From NCBI GenBank assembly GCA_021791495.1, contig JAJYWN010000009.1, positions 1 to 55,439 of the forward strand: a stretch of 55,439 nucleotides of DNA. Reading direction: 5' to 3'. Every line of letters begins with the position of its first letter. Within the stretch, counting starts at the first letter, position 1. Positions 34,548 through 43,872 of this stretch are shown piece after piece. The notes below the pieces were generated by a model, which did no database searches, was not told the DNA's origin, and saw only the letters and a list, made by a program, of their open reading frames with translations. A program made the translations under genes and the position numbers. The DNA comes from Bacillota bacterium (GTDB lineage: Bacteria; Bacillota; Sulfobacillia; JAJYWN01).

Positions 34548-36596
34548 TTACGAGTGTTGTCCCTCGTTTTCGTTATTTACTTGCGTCTGCGCCTGCGACT
34601 GTGCTTCGCCCGCACCCACCGCGGCCTCGTTACTGGCTGCGGCCGTGCCGGCGGCGCCCGCCGCATTCGCATCGGGCGACGGCACCGCCGCCACCGACGG
34701 GAATAGCGACAGGTCCGTGTGCGGCAGGAACAGCGCCGACACGAACTCTTCCATGAACGTGTTGCCCTCAGACAGTTCCAAGTTCGTCATCTGGTGGGCC
34801 AGCGTCTCCGCCTTGTCGCGGGCCACCCGCGACATCAGTGCCAGCCGCGACCCCTTCACCGAGCTGTTGCCGATGAACGAGTACCTCTCCGGCGGGAGGT
34901 CGGGCAGAAGGCCGATCTCGATGGAGTCCCGCAGGTTCAGGTAACTGCCGAAGGCACCGGCGATGAACACCCGCGAGATTGCCTCCGGGGGCAGTTCCAT
35001 GGTCTGCAACATCGTGCGGATGGCCGCGTAGGCGGCGCCCTTCGCGCGCAGCAGGTTCTTCACGTCGGACTCGCTGATGACGATGTCCTGGTTCCCCTGC
35101 TCGGTGTCTTCCGCCCAGACCAGCACGAACTCGGGCCCCTCCGCCCCCGTCCGCCAGCGGCGGTTCGGCACGCGGTGGAAGGCCCCGGCGCGGTCGATGA
35201 TCCCCACCGAACGCAGCTTGGCCAGGGCGTCGATGAGGCCCGTGCCGGCGATCCCGCGCGGTCGCGCCCCACCTATGGTTGTAACCTTGACTTCGTAGGT
35301 CCCCGGTTCGATCTCCAGGCGCTGGATGGCCCCCGGGACGGCCCGCATCCCAAAGGTTATGCCGCCGCCCTCGAAGCACGGCCCCATGGAGCAGGAACAG
35401 GTGATCATCCAGTCCTTGTTCCCCAGGACCATCTCGCCGTTGGTGCCGATGTCGATGAAGAGGGTGACCTCTTCGTGCTCCTCCACGTCGATAGCCAGCA
35501 TGCCGGAGACGATGTCGCCTCCGACGTAACTGGCCACGGCGGGCAGGGTCAGCACCGGCGCCACTGGGTTAATCTGCAGCCCGGCTTCGGCGGCCCGAAT
35601 GACCGGGAAGCTGGTGGCCGCGGGGATATAGGGTTCCAGACGGATGTAGCCGGGCCACAATCCGAGGAAGAGGTGGGCCATGGTGGTGTTCCCCGCCACC
35701 ACGGCGGCCACGATTTCCTCCTGGTCCAGGTCTCGGGCCAGCAAAGCCGACTCGATGAGCCCGTTCAGTGTTTCCACGACAGCTTTACGCAGGTCGTTCA
35801 GGCCACCCTTTTCCTCGGTGGCGTGGATGATGCGCGTGATGACGTCGTCCCCGTACATGGCCTGCCGGTTATAGGTGCCCCGGCGCTCCAGCACGGTCCC
35901 GGTACTCATATCCACCAGGTGGACGACGTTGGACGTCGTGCCGATATCGATGGCCAGCCCGTAGGGCGGCGCCTCACTGTGGCCGGCCTCCACCCGTACG
36001 ATCTCTAGGCGGGGTCCGGTCTCTCTGCAACTGATCTCGGCCAGGGTGACGGTGGCGTCCCACGACCCTTGACGCAGGGTCTCCGGCAGGGCCCGCAAGG
36101 CGTCGAGGGAGATTGTGATATCCCCTTCCACTCCCTGCTCCTTCAGCCCGAGCAAGAGTCGGGATAGGTCGCTCCCGTTTTCCGTCACGCTGGGTTCGGG
36201 CAGTTTGACCTTGACCTTCCGGCAGAGGGGCGACAGGCCGAACTCCGCCAGACGGTCGTAAGTGTTTTCCGCCAGGACCCGCCCCGTCGATCCGTCCGCC
36301 AGTTGGTGGTCGGCCAGACGGCTGTCGGCCGGTATCTCGACGACGAGGTCGTCGGTGACCAGGGTGCGGCATGCCAGGACCAAGCCCTGCTTCTTGGCGC
36401 GCGGAGAGAGGTTCCCCCCACCCACCTCGGGTTTGCCCTCAAGGATCTTCACGGCGCAGCGGCCACAGGTACCCTCGCCGCCGCAGACGCTTTTCAGTTC
36501 CAGGCCGGCCGCCGCCGCCGCCCGGTGGAGGTCCATTCCCTCCGGGACCTGGACGACGCGGTTGTCCGGCATAAACCTGACTGTGCGTCGGTTCAT
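34548..36596 (-). CDS. acsV: AcsV/RACo, reductive activator of the corrinoid protein
   Basis: 682 aa. N-terminal [2Fe-2S] ferredoxin domain (CGGEGTCGRC at about 38-47 plus LACRT near 76), linker, then an ASKHA-type ATPase domain with IDIGTTSNVVHLV (about 212) and FIDIGTNGE (about 378), and a Cys-rich TCSCSMGPCFEGGG segment. It couples ATP hydrolysis to one-electron reduction of oxidised Co(II) in AcsCD. The last about 45 residues are an Ala/Gly/Gln-rich tail not expected in the family. ATG with only a weak GGGGGC upstream; a stem-loop at 36617-36645 lies 21 nt before the start. Between acsC and the second cooC. Confidence 0.93.
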   Translation of the reverse strand: MNRRTVRFMPDNRVVQVPEGMDLHRAAAAAGLELKSVCGGEGTCGRCAVKILEGKPEVGGGNLSPRAKKQGLVLACRTLVTDDLVVEIPADSRLADHQLADGSTGRVLAENTYDRLAEFGLSPLCRKVKVKLPEPSVTENGSDLSRLLLGLKEQGVEGDITISLDALRALPETLRQGSWDATVTLAEISCRETGPRLEIVRVEAGHSEAPPYGLAIDIGTTSNVVHLVDMSTGTVLERRGTYNRQAMYGDDVITRIIHATEEKGGLNDLRKAVVETLNGLIESALLARDLDQEEIVAAVVAGNTTMAHLFLGLWPGYIRLEPYIPAATSFPVIRAAEAGLQINPVAPVLTLPAVASYVGGDIVSGMLAIDVEEHEEVTLFIDIGTNGEMVLGNKDWMITCSCSMGPCFEGGGITFGMRAVPGAIQRLEIEPGTYEVKVTTIGGARPRGIAGTGLIDALAKLRSVGIIDRAGAFHRVPNRRWRTGAEGPEFVLVWAEDTEQGNQDIVISESDVKNLLRAKGAAYAAIRTMLQTMELPPEAISRVFIAGAFGSYLNLRDSIEIGLLPDLPPERYSFIGNSSVKGSRLALMSRVARDKAETLAHQMTNLELSEGNTFMEEFVSALFLPHTDLSLFPSVAAVPSPDANAAGAAGTAAASNEAAVGAGEAQSQAQTQVNNENEGQHS

Positions 36597-36616
36597 CTGA
36601 ACGTTAGCCCCCTGGT

Positions 36617-36645
36617 CGGCGGGCCGGTACGTGGCCGACCCGCCG
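36617..36645 (-). promoter_or_regulatory. intergenic hairpin between acsC and acsV
   Basis: An 11-bp stem (one G.U pair on the minus strand) closes a 7-base loop in the 121-bp gap between acsC and acsV. There is no U-tract after it, so it is more likely an mRNA processing or stabilising element, or a partial attenuator that lowers acsV relative to acsABC, than a full terminator. Confidence 0.35.
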
Positions 36646-36717
36646 TTCGATTCCCGCGATACGGAGAACCGCTAAAACCCATGACTCGCTGACTTAGTAT
36701 GATCGACCGGCCCCAGA

Positions 36718-38058
36718 CTAGGCTGAGAACCGCTGCTTGGCGAAGGCCGGGATGCCCGCCGCCTCGCGCGGGCCCACGAGGACCTTCCACCCGGTGAGCT
36801 CACCGAGCTTGCCGGAAAGAACGGCCACGTAGCCCGGGATGATGATGTTCCGGTGACCGACCTTCTCCTCGACGCCCGACGACTTCACCGCGGCGGCGAT
36901 GCTCTCCGAAGTGAACTTGCCGGCCGCCCAGGCCGTCAGGACGGAAGTACCGTCGGTGCCGACCGAAAGGATCCAGGCCGGAATCTTGCTGGCCGAGACT
37001 TCGCCTTCCACCGTGTAGTAGGTGAGGGAGAAGTTCGTCGTGACGTAGACCGGCGAATCCGTCGTGGCCGCGCCCACCGCATTCAGCTTCGCTTCCACCT
37101 GGATCGGCTTCTGCGGGTCGGTGTAGACGTTCTGGCGGAGGGTCAGGAGTGGCAGGACCTGTTCCTTCACATCCGTCTTGATCACCACGATGCTGGCGTA
37201 CTTGGCCACGTAGACCGAGGCCTGCACGATCTCGGCCAAGGGGTCCTCCTCGCTGGTAACGGCGATGGTCGGGAACCCCAGCGGGCGGAACTTCTTTTTG
37301 ATCGCCAGCCGGCGGCACTGGGTCAGCGCCACTAAGACCTTCGCGGTTTCCCGCTGCCCGGCGTCGAGAATGACGTCCTTGACCCCGGCGGCCGAAGCCT
37401 TCTCGGCCAGCGCCGCCGTCTCATCCAGGTCCTTGCCGTGGATGGTCAGGGGCACTGTATGCTTCTTCGCCAGGGCCAACATGGCATCGAGGTTCTCGAC
37501 CGTCGCCCCATAAAGCAGGGGTTTCCGGGCCGCCACGGCCTCGGCCGCCTTGCCCATGGCATCCGCGCTGTCGGTCATGAGGATGAGCGCCAGGGACGTC
37601 TTGTCCGCCACCTTCTTGACGAAAGCCGCGTACTCGTCGGCGCCGCCGCCCACCTGTTTGATGGCGACAAGGTTAACGGTATACTTCAGCCCGACGCGTT
37701 CGAACTTCAGGTCGTTGATCTTGGCGATCTTCGCGTCCAGGGCCGCGTCATCGAGGTCGCTGCCGACCAGGATGGCCACGCCGGTCTCGTGGAAGAAGGT
37801 CTTGTCGTGACGGAAGATGACCGTCTCGTCGCCGATAGCCACTTCGTTCGGCGCGGTACCGATCTTCACCAGGCGTATCGGCGGGGCTGAAGCCGCTCCC
37901 AGGTTCTCCTTGGCCGCGTCCGAAACGTAAGGACAGGACTCCAGAGCCGCCTTGCCTGAAGCCAGCGCCATAGCGAAGGCCAGGCAGGTCGGCGGGCCGC
38001 ACTCTCCGCAGTTCTTCTTCGGCAGCTGTTTGTAGATGTCGAGACCCGTGAGACCCAA
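36718..38058 (-). CDS. acsC: AcsC, corrinoid/Fe-S protein large subunit
   Basis: 446 aa. The N-terminal [4Fe-4S] domain has Cys17, Cys20, Cys25 and Cys42 (KKNCGECGPPTCLAF ... ESCPYV), the low-potential cluster that keeps cobalt reduced; a TIM barrel and a C-terminal cobamide-binding region follow. Works as a heterodimer with AcsD. The TTG start is well supported by GGGAGG eight bases upstream and gives the standard N-terminus MGLTGLDIYKQLPKKNC. Follows acsB by 33 bp. Confidence 0.95.
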   Translation of the reverse strand: MGLTGLDIYKQLPKKNCGECGPPTCLAFAMALASGKAALESCPYVSDAAKENLGAASAPPIRLVKIGTAPNEVAIGDETVIFRHDKTFFHETGVAILVGSDLDDAALDAKIAKINDLKFERVGLKYTVNLVAIKQVGGGADEYAAFVKKVADKTSLALILMTDSADAMGKAAEAVAARKPLLYGATVENLDAMLALAKKHTVPLTIHGKDLDETAALAEKASAAGVKDVILDAGQRETAKVLVALTQCRRLAIKKKFRPLGFPTIAVTSEEDPLAEIVQASVYVAKYASIVVIKTDVKEQVLPLLTLRQNVYTDPQKPIQVEAKLNAVGAATTDSPVYVTTNFSLTYYTVEGEVSASKIPAWILSVGTDGTSVLTAWAAGKFTSESIAAAVKSSGVEEKVGHRNIIIPGYVAVLSGKLGELTGWKVLVGPREAAGIPAFAKQRFSA

Positions 38059-38091
38059 CTTACGTTCCTCCCTTTCCCTCTAGCCTGCCGC

Positions 38092-40284
38092 TTACCCGAT
38101 GATGGGGGCCATGGCCAACGCCGGGTGCCCCTTCTCCTCAAGATACGGCAGGATCTGGTCGATGGTGGTGCCGACGGTCTCGTCGGCGATCTGGTTGATG
38201 AATTCCTCGCCAAGACCCAGTTCCTTCGCCCGGGCGACCAAGTCGTCGTGGAGGAACTCCTTCAGTTCCTTCGGCATCCAGACGACACGCGCTAGGCCAC
38301 CGTCGGCGGTGATGAACTTGCGGCTCACGATGTAGGTGCGGCCGATCCCCATGAAGCCCGGGGTCTGCGTGCCGCCGCCCACCATGCCGGCCAAGGTCGA
38401 GAAGGTCATGCCGCAAGGCGTCTCACCCTTGTGCTCGCGGGTGGTGATCATGATGCCGTTGGCCTCCGGCAAGATGGTCATGATAGCTTCGAAGCAGCCG
38501 CAGGAAGTCATCGGATCCTCCATGAGGGTGTACAGGTTAACACGCTCGATGGTCCGGTTGGACCCCTGGAAGACCGCGTCATTAACGTTTCCCCACATGC
38601 CCTTGACGTCGTCGGTGGCCGGTCCCTTGACGATGGGATAGTTCGGCCCGGTCGGGTTGATCTCGTAGGAGGCCTTGCCGTCCAGCCAGGACACGGCACC
38701 GCACAGGCCGACGCGCTCGGGGGTGATAATGCAGATGTGGTTGGGCGCGAAGGACTGGCAGAGCTTGCAGGTGTAGAACTCCTCCACCTTGTCGTCAGTG
38801 AGCCCGCGCATGCGGTCGTCGCGGGAGCGATAGGCCTCGCGGGCCTGCTTGAGCCCCTCCGCCACGGCGGCCGAGTCGGTCAGGATCCGGACCTGAACGC
38901 GGTCGACGATGGCCGGGAACTCCGACTTGAACTTGGCGATGAGGATGTCGCCGTAGTGCCTGAACAAGGCGCCCTTGGCCGCCGCTTCTTTACTGATACG
39001 CAGCCAGGCCAGGTCACGCTGGGCGGTGTGCCACAGACCTTCGGCGTAGTTGACGAAGTAGTGGATGCGGCGCTCCAGGACGGGCTCGAAGTCCACCTGC
39101 ATCTTGCGGCCGTAGATGTCCACCATGATGCCGAAGTCGAGGCGGTCGCCGGCCTTGAAGGAGGTGATCTCCGGACCGATGACCTCGATCTTGCCGTCGG
39201 TGATATGGTCCTGGTCCACCATGCGTACCAGTTCAAACGCGTTGGTGCGGCCGCCACCCATCTCGACGAAGACGTCGTTCTTCCGGATGGTCTCGCCTTC
39301 GAAGGCCGGCCCGAAGTTCATCGGGATGTCAATCTTGACATCCGTCATCTTGATGCCGCGCAGTTCCATGGCGTAGGCCACGAGGTCGTCGTAGTTTGTG
39401 TGGGACACATAGAAGTCCGGGATCTGTTCGTCCAGCTCCTGGTCGGTGATGACCGGGAAGCCGAGGAAGATGGCGCCGAAGTGGGCCGCCACTTTCACCT
39501 CGTCGATCTCGCCGAGGTGGAGGACGAAAGCACGGACACGCCGCCGCTGGTAATCACGGTGGTCTTCGCGCAGCCCCGGCGGGATGCCTCCGAAGGCCAT
39601 GCCGGCGCGCAAGGCGTAGTTCACGGCGTGGATGACCTGCGTGAAGTTACCGATCGGGAAGGCGATGTAGTCCACGCCCAGCTTAACGTTCTCCTCGAGC
39701 AACTGCTCGATGATCTCGTCGGACATGAAGATCATCATGCCTTTGCCCATCAGCTCTTCCACCAGTTTGGCGGCGGCTTTCGAGCTCTTGGCGCGGCCGA
39801 CGATGACGGCCTGGCCGGGGATGGTCCAGTCAACGAGCTTGATGCCGTATTTGCGCAGGATGGGGTCGGTGAGGAACCCGCTCCAAGGCTCGTGGTGGAC
39901 GACGTCCTTATTCAGATAGTGGGTGGCTTCGATGACTTCCGCCGCGTAGAGGGTGGATTCGCCCCAGAGCAGGGAGTTCTCGAAAGTCAGGTCCGTCTTG
40001 ATCTGGGCGCGCATGCGGTTCAGGATGGGCCGCAGTTCACCCAGCTTAGTCACTTTCTCGCCGGAAAGGGCGGTGATGACCGGAAGGTAGTAAGCGGTAT
40101 CCGGATAGGACACCGGCGCGTCGGGTCCGTGCTCGGCGATGGCCTGGTTCAGCAGGATCTCGGCGTAGCTGGTGGCGATGATCGCGCCGTCGTAGGCCCG
40201 CTTCAGGAGCTTCTTCGGAGTGGGCTTGTCTGGTCCCATGACGGCCTCGTAGATCTTTTCGAACTCTTCACGAACGACTGCCAT
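38092..40284 (-). CDS. acsB: acetyl-CoA synthase catalytic subunit AcsB
   Basis: 730 aa, nearly the same length as the Moorella enzyme. A-cluster ligands are in exactly the expected positions: Cys506, Cys509, Cys518 and Cys528 for the [4Fe-4S] cube and bridging nickel, and Cys595-Gly596-Cys597 for the distal nickel. It condenses CO from CODH, the methyl from AcsC and CoA into acetyl-CoA. ATG with AGGGAGG ten bases upstream, 27 bp after acsA. The Phe/Trp-rich CO-channel region looks intact. Highly confident. Confidence 0.98.
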   Translation of the reverse strand: MAVVREEFEKIYEAVMGPDKPTPKKLLKRAYDGAIIATSYAEILLNQAIAEHGPDAPVSYPDTAYYLPVITALSGEKVTKLGELRPILNRMRAQIKTDLTFENSLLWGESTLYAAEVIEATHYLNKDVVHHEPWSGFLTDPILRKYGIKLVDWTIPGQAVIVGRAKSSKAAAKLVEELMGKGMMIFMSDEIIEQLLEENVKLGVDYIAFPIGNFTQVIHAVNYALRAGMAFGGIPPGLREDHRDYQRRRVRAFVLHLGEIDEVKVAAHFGAIFLGFPVITDQELDEQIPDFYVSHTNYDDLVAYAMELRGIKMTDVKIDIPMNFGPAFEGETIRKNDVFVEMGGGRTNAFELVRMVDQDHITDGKIEVIGPEITSFKAGDRLDFGIMVDIYGRKMQVDFEPVLERRIHYFVNYAEGLWHTAQRDLAWLRISKEAAAKGALFRHYGDILIAKFKSEFPAIVDRVQVRILTDSAAVAEGLKQAREAYRSRDDRMRGLTDDKVEEFYTCKLCQSFAPNHICIITPERVGLCGAVSWLDGKASYEINPTGPNYPIVKGPATDDVKGMWGNVNDAVFQGSNRTIERVNLYTLMEDPMTSCGCFEAIMTILPEANGIMITTREHKGETPCGMTFSTLAGMVGGGTQTPGFMGIGRTYIVSRKFITADGGLARVVWMPKELKEFLHDDLVARAKELGLGEEFINQIADETVGTTIDQILPYLEEKGHPALAMAPIIG

Positions 40285-40311
40285 TGTCTGTTATCCTCCC
40301 TTCCGGCGCCC

Positions 40312-42300
40312 TTAGTAGCCAGCGGCCAGCGGCGTGCCGTACTTCTCCGCCGTGGCGCGGTGGACCCTAAGCTTCCAGCTGCGGTACTCCAGGGCGTCGA
40401 CCAGGGCTTTCGCCGCCTTGGCGTGGTCGGGCTCGAAGATGAAGTAGCCGCCGTAGACGTCGTGGGCGATCTGCGTCGCCACACCGTATACCAACTGGCT
40501 GCCTTCGATGTGCGGCATGACGCCGACGTGAGTGGGCAGGCCCATGGCGACGGCCCAGGTGCCGATGGCGACGGCCTTCTCGTGCATGGCTTCGGGGGCG
40601 GTGGCCACGAAGGGGACCTTCGGGGTGTCCACGCCCATTTCGTCGGCCATCATCATCAGGAGGTCGGAGGCCCGGGTGTTATCCACGCAGGAACCCATGT
40701 GGAAGGCCAGCGGCAGGCCGTACTTGGGCTTGGCCGCCTCTTCCAGGCGCTTCAGGAACTTCTTCAGTCCCTCGCCGGCATAGGCGTCCACCGCGGCGGG
40801 AGTCAGCAGGCCGGCCTTGGCCATGGCACCGGCGGCACAGCCGGTGGCCACGACGAAAACGTCGTTCTTCGCCAGTGCCTTCAGAATGGAGAGGTGGCCG
40901 GTGTCCTGCGGCTGCTTCATGTTGTTGCAGCCGGCGAAGAGCGCCACGCCCTTGATCTCGCCCGACTCGATGGCGTCGGTGAGGACCTTAATGGGCTTCT
41001 CCGGATTGACTTTCGAGAACACGTCCAGGAGGGCTTCCAGGCTCCATCCGGCGACGACCTTGTTGCGCACGTTGGGAACGTGCACCTTTGACGGGTCGCG
41101 GTGCTTGTAGGCCGCGATGGCCAGCCGCACCATTTCCTTGGCCTTCTCCATGGCTCCTTCGCTGTGGAAGTCGAAGTGGTGGGAGCCGGGGATCTTGGCC
41201 TGCTCGCTGGTGGTGATGAGCCGGGTGTGGAAGCACTCGGACAAGGTGCGCACGGCGGGGGCGATGCACTGGACATCGACGATCATGGCGTCCAGGGCGC
41301 CGGTCATGATGGCCAGTTCCTGGCCGGCCGTGTTGGTCGCCAGGTACACGCCTTCGCGCATCAAGAGCTCGTTACCGGTGCAGCAGATGCCCACCACGTT
41401 GACGCCCTTGGCACCGACCGCCTTGGCTTCGCCCTGCAGTTCGCGGGCGGCGTCCACCACGATGGAGGACAGGGTCGGGTTATGGCCGTGGGTGGCGATA
41501 TTGACGTAGTCGGGGTCAATGACACCCAGGTTCGCCTCGGAGATGACCGGCTTCGGCGTGCCGAAAAGTATGTCGTGGATGTCCGTAGCGATGTGCATGC
41601 CGGTGTAGTCGGCCAGGGAGGTTTTGATGGCGCCGAAAACGATGTTTACCGGATCGGCGTCCATGCCCATAGTGGTCTGGGCCAGGTCCTGGGCGATGGT
41701 CTGGTCGATGGCCGTCGGCGTCACGTTGCAGTGCTTGAACTTGGCCTTGCGACCCTCGGTAATGGTATTCGTCAGGAAGGTGCACGCTTCGGGTTCCCAG
41801 CGGCCGTAGTCCTGGAGGGCCGCCAAGGCCACTTCCTTCGCCAGCTGGTTATCGGACTTGCCGTCGGTCGGGATGCCGACCATCTTGGCCACCCGGTGCA
41901 GCTTGGCGGGGTCCTCGATCTTGTAGTCGGGAGCCTTTCCCTCGGCCATGTGCAAGAGGGTCATGGCCACATGCCGGCCGTGATCAGAGTGCGACGACGA
42001 GCCACCCGCTACGTAGCGCGCGATGTTCCGCGCCACGATGGTGTACTCGGTAGCACCGCAGATACCGCGGTCCTGGCCGGGCCTCTTTGGGACGATGCGG
42101 CACGGTCCCTGGATGCAGACGCGGCAGCAGATGCCCTGGATCCCGAAACCGCACTGCGGCTGTTGCGCCTGGTAGCGGTCCCAGGCGGTCTCATACTCAC
42201 CGCCGCAGGACGTGCACTGCTGCAGCATTTCTGCACTGGCTGGGTCGGCCGTGCGGGTCGATACATCGACCTTCTTCTTTAAGGTCACTTGTTCGTCCAT
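40312..42300 (-). CDS. acsA: carbon monoxide dehydrogenase catalytic subunit (AcsA/CooS)
   Basis: About 662 aa Ni-Fe-S CODH. N-terminal Cys motifs for the D- and B-clusters are present (CTSCGGEYE, then CGFGIQGICCRVCIQGPCR and GICGATEYTIV), with later C-cluster ligands in HDI, CCTGNELL, GCNNMKQP, GCAAGAMAKAG and HMGSCVDN. It reduces CO2 to CO and passes it to AcsB. ATG 42300 gives the family-like start MDEQVTLKKK; an upstream in-frame start would add 22 unrelated residues. GGGGAAG lies about eight bases before it. Third gene after the promoter at 43966. Confidence 0.97.
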   Translation of the reverse strand: MDEQVTLKKKVDVSTRTADPASAEMLQQCTSCGGEYETAWDRYQAQQPQCGFGIQGICCRVCIQGPCRIVPKRPGQDRGICGATEYTIVARNIARYVAGGSSSHSDHGRHVAMTLLHMAEGKAPDYKIEDPAKLHRVAKMVGIPTDGKSDNQLAKEVALAALQDYGRWEPEACTFLTNTITEGRKAKFKHCNVTPTAIDQTIAQDLAQTTMGMDADPVNIVFGAIKTSLADYTGMHIATDIHDILFGTPKPVISEANLGVIDPDYVNIATHGHNPTLSSIVVDAARELQGEAKAVGAKGVNVVGICCTGNELLMREGVYLATNTAGQELAIMTGALDAMIVDVQCIAPAVRTLSECFHTRLITTSEQAKIPGSHHFDFHSEGAMEKAKEMVRLAIAAYKHRDPSKVHVPNVRNKVVAGWSLEALLDVFSKVNPEKPIKVLTDAIESGEIKGVALFAGCNNMKQPQDTGHLSILKALAKNDVFVVATGCAAGAMAKAGLLTPAAVDAYAGEGLKKFLKRLEEAAKPKYGLPLAFHMGSCVDNTRASDLLMMMADEMGVDTPKVPFVATAPEAMHEKAVAIGTWAVAMGLPTHVGVMPHIEGSQLVYGVATQIAHDVYGGYFIFEPDHAKAAKALVDALEYRSWKLRVHRATAEKYGTPLAAGY

Positions 42301-42380
42301 TCTGTCTTCCCCATCCTCCTTTACCGAAAGGTCCAAACTCGGTCGAACCTGATGAACCCTGTCCAAACTCTGCCCGAGCC

Positions 42381-43154
42381 CTAAACTCTGCTGTTAACCT
42401 CCAGAAGGTGGTCCACCATCGGGGGCACGGCGGGGTCGCCCGCCACAGCCCGTCCGGCTTCTTCCGAACTCTCCAGGATGTCTTCGTTAAACGGGATGAT
42501 CCCGAGGATCTCCGCGTCGGCGAAACGGTCCCGGAAACGGGCCAGTTCCTTCTCGTTACGCACCTTGTTCACCACAAAGAACACGCGCCCAATGCCGATC
42601 TCCCGGGCCAGCTTGGCGATGACCTGGGCCGTGTCCATGCTGACGGTGGTGGGCTCCGTGACCACTACCATGGCATCGACCGACCGGGCCGTCCCACGGG
42701 TCAGGTGCTCGATGCCGGCCCCCATGTCCATGACGACCAGTTCGTTGCGGCCCAGAAGGACCGAACTCATCACGGCTCCCAGGAACGAGTTCTCCCGGCA
42801 ATAGCACGCCGTGCCGCCCTGCTTCACGCCGCCCATGCGGAGGAGGCGGATGGAGCCCTTCCCATCCAACGGCACATCCACGGCATACTTCTCTAAGATG
42901 TCATCCACCTGCGGGTTCAGCGTCAACCAGCTGCCGTTGCCACCCGCGCGTTCGGAAACCAGGTCTTTCAGTTCCACCAAGGGATGGACCGCGGTCAAGG
43001 TGTCCCGAGACAGACCCAACGCCGCACCGAGGCTCACATCAGGATCGGCGTCGACGGCATAGACGTCAAAGCCCCGCGCCGCGAAGTCCCGCGCGAGGTT
43101 CGCCGAGAGAGTGGTCTTGCCTACTCCGCCTTTTCCCGCTACTGCTATCTTCAT
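42381..43154 (-). CDS. cooC: CooC-type nickel-insertion ATPase (first copy)
   Basis: 257 aa. Deviant Walker A GKGGVGKTT, DADPDVSLGAALG, the nickel-binding CYC motif in ACYCRENSF (about residue 114), and MGAGIEHLTRGTARSVD. This is the CODH-associated form, directly upstream of acsA. A frame extends further upstream without family similarity and overlaps the DUF3786 gene, so ATG 43154 is used; its ribosome-binding site (GGTGAGAG) is weak. Fifty-five bp follow the DUF3786 stop. Confidence 0.93.
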   Translation of the reverse strand: MKIAVAGKGGVGKTTLSANLARDFAARGFDVYAVDADPDVSLGAALGLSRDTLTAVHPLVELKDLVSERAGGNGSWLTLNPQVDDILEKYAVDVPLDGKGSIRLLRMGGVKQGGTACYCRENSFLGAVMSSVLLGRNELVVMDMGAGIEHLTRGTARSVDAMVVVTEPTTVSMDTAQVIAKLAREIGIGRVFFVVNKVRNEKELARFRDRFADAEILGIIPFNEDILESSEEAGRAVAGDPAVPPMVDHLLEVNSRV

Positions 43155-43209
43155 GCTCTCACCCGATTCCGCCGGACGCCACGTCGTCGCCTGGCCCCGG
43201 CGGAAGCTC

Positions 43210-43872
43210 TCACGCGTACGCCGCTGCCAAGCGGGCGCAGGCCCGCACTGTCTCCCCGGCCAAGACCACCAGATCTTCGGTGGGCAGATAGTCGGGGGCT
43301 GTGGAGTCGAAAAGGATATTGGCCGAAGCCAGAAACTCGTCGTCACCTTCCCACACCGCCAGAGTCAGGGGTACGCGCGGCAAGGTGTTGATCACCACGC
43401 CGTAATGACCGACCTTAACCGGATGGCCCCCTAAAGCCGTGCCGGCCTGGACCAGCGCCGCGCCGTGAGAACCGAAAACGGCGGCCAGTGGCTTGATGGT
43501 CCGGGCAGTGAAAGGCGCGACGTATATGTCCCCTCCGGGCAGTTCCCGGAAAGCCTTCAACCGGCCCGAAGGCCGGGTCCCTGACGCTTTCAGAAGATAA
43601 TGGAGCATGAGAATCCGATGAGTCACGGGCACGCCGCGGTCCTCCGGGTCCCGCGGGCGATCGATGTCCGAATCCACTCTGTTTACCTGCCCCGAAGGGT
43701 ACTCCACCGTATACTCCTCACCCAGGAACACCACATGCCAACGATGTGCGGACGGGTCGTAGCGCACCGCGGCCAGATCGGCGACGACCGACGGGTTCTT
43801 GGCCACCAACTGAGAGCATGCCAGTTTGAAGGCCCTTTCGTAGGCCGTGATGGTGCCCTTGTCCGTCGACAT
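43210..43872 (-). CDS. DUF3786-like protein, first gene of the acs operon
   Basis: 220 aa. The overall pattern (YPSGQVN near residue 60, VPVTHRILMLHYLLKASGTRP, FRELPGGDIYVAPF, LPRVPLTLAVWEGDDEF, ANILFDSTAPDYLPTEDLVVLAGE) matches DUF3786, which I associate with acetogen and corrinoid-pathway loci; the biochemical role is unknown. ATG start about 87 nt downstream of the predicted transcription start. Being cotranscribed with cooC and acsA it may help CODH or corrinoid protein maturation; that is inference. Confidence 0.8.
   Translation of the reverse strand: MSTDKGTITAYERAFKLACSQLVAKNPSVVADLAAVRYDPSAHRWHVVFLGEEYTVEYPSGQVNRVDSDIDRPRDPEDRGVPVTHRILMLHYLLKASGTRPSGRLKAFRELPGGDIYVAPFTARTIKPLAAVFGSHGAALVQAGTALGGHPVKVGHYGVVINTLPRVPLTLAVWEGDDEFLASANILFDSTAPDYLPTEDLVVLAGETVRACARLAAAYA

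Noticed and set aside
34719-36008. 429-codon plus-strand frame
   Set aside because: Antisense shadow of acsV, Gln/His/Arg-rich with no protein family features.
38431-41091. 886-codon open frame on the plus strand
   Set aside because: Antisense to acsB and acsA; rich in His, Val and Gly from reverse reading of GC-biased codons, with no ribosome-binding site or family similarity.
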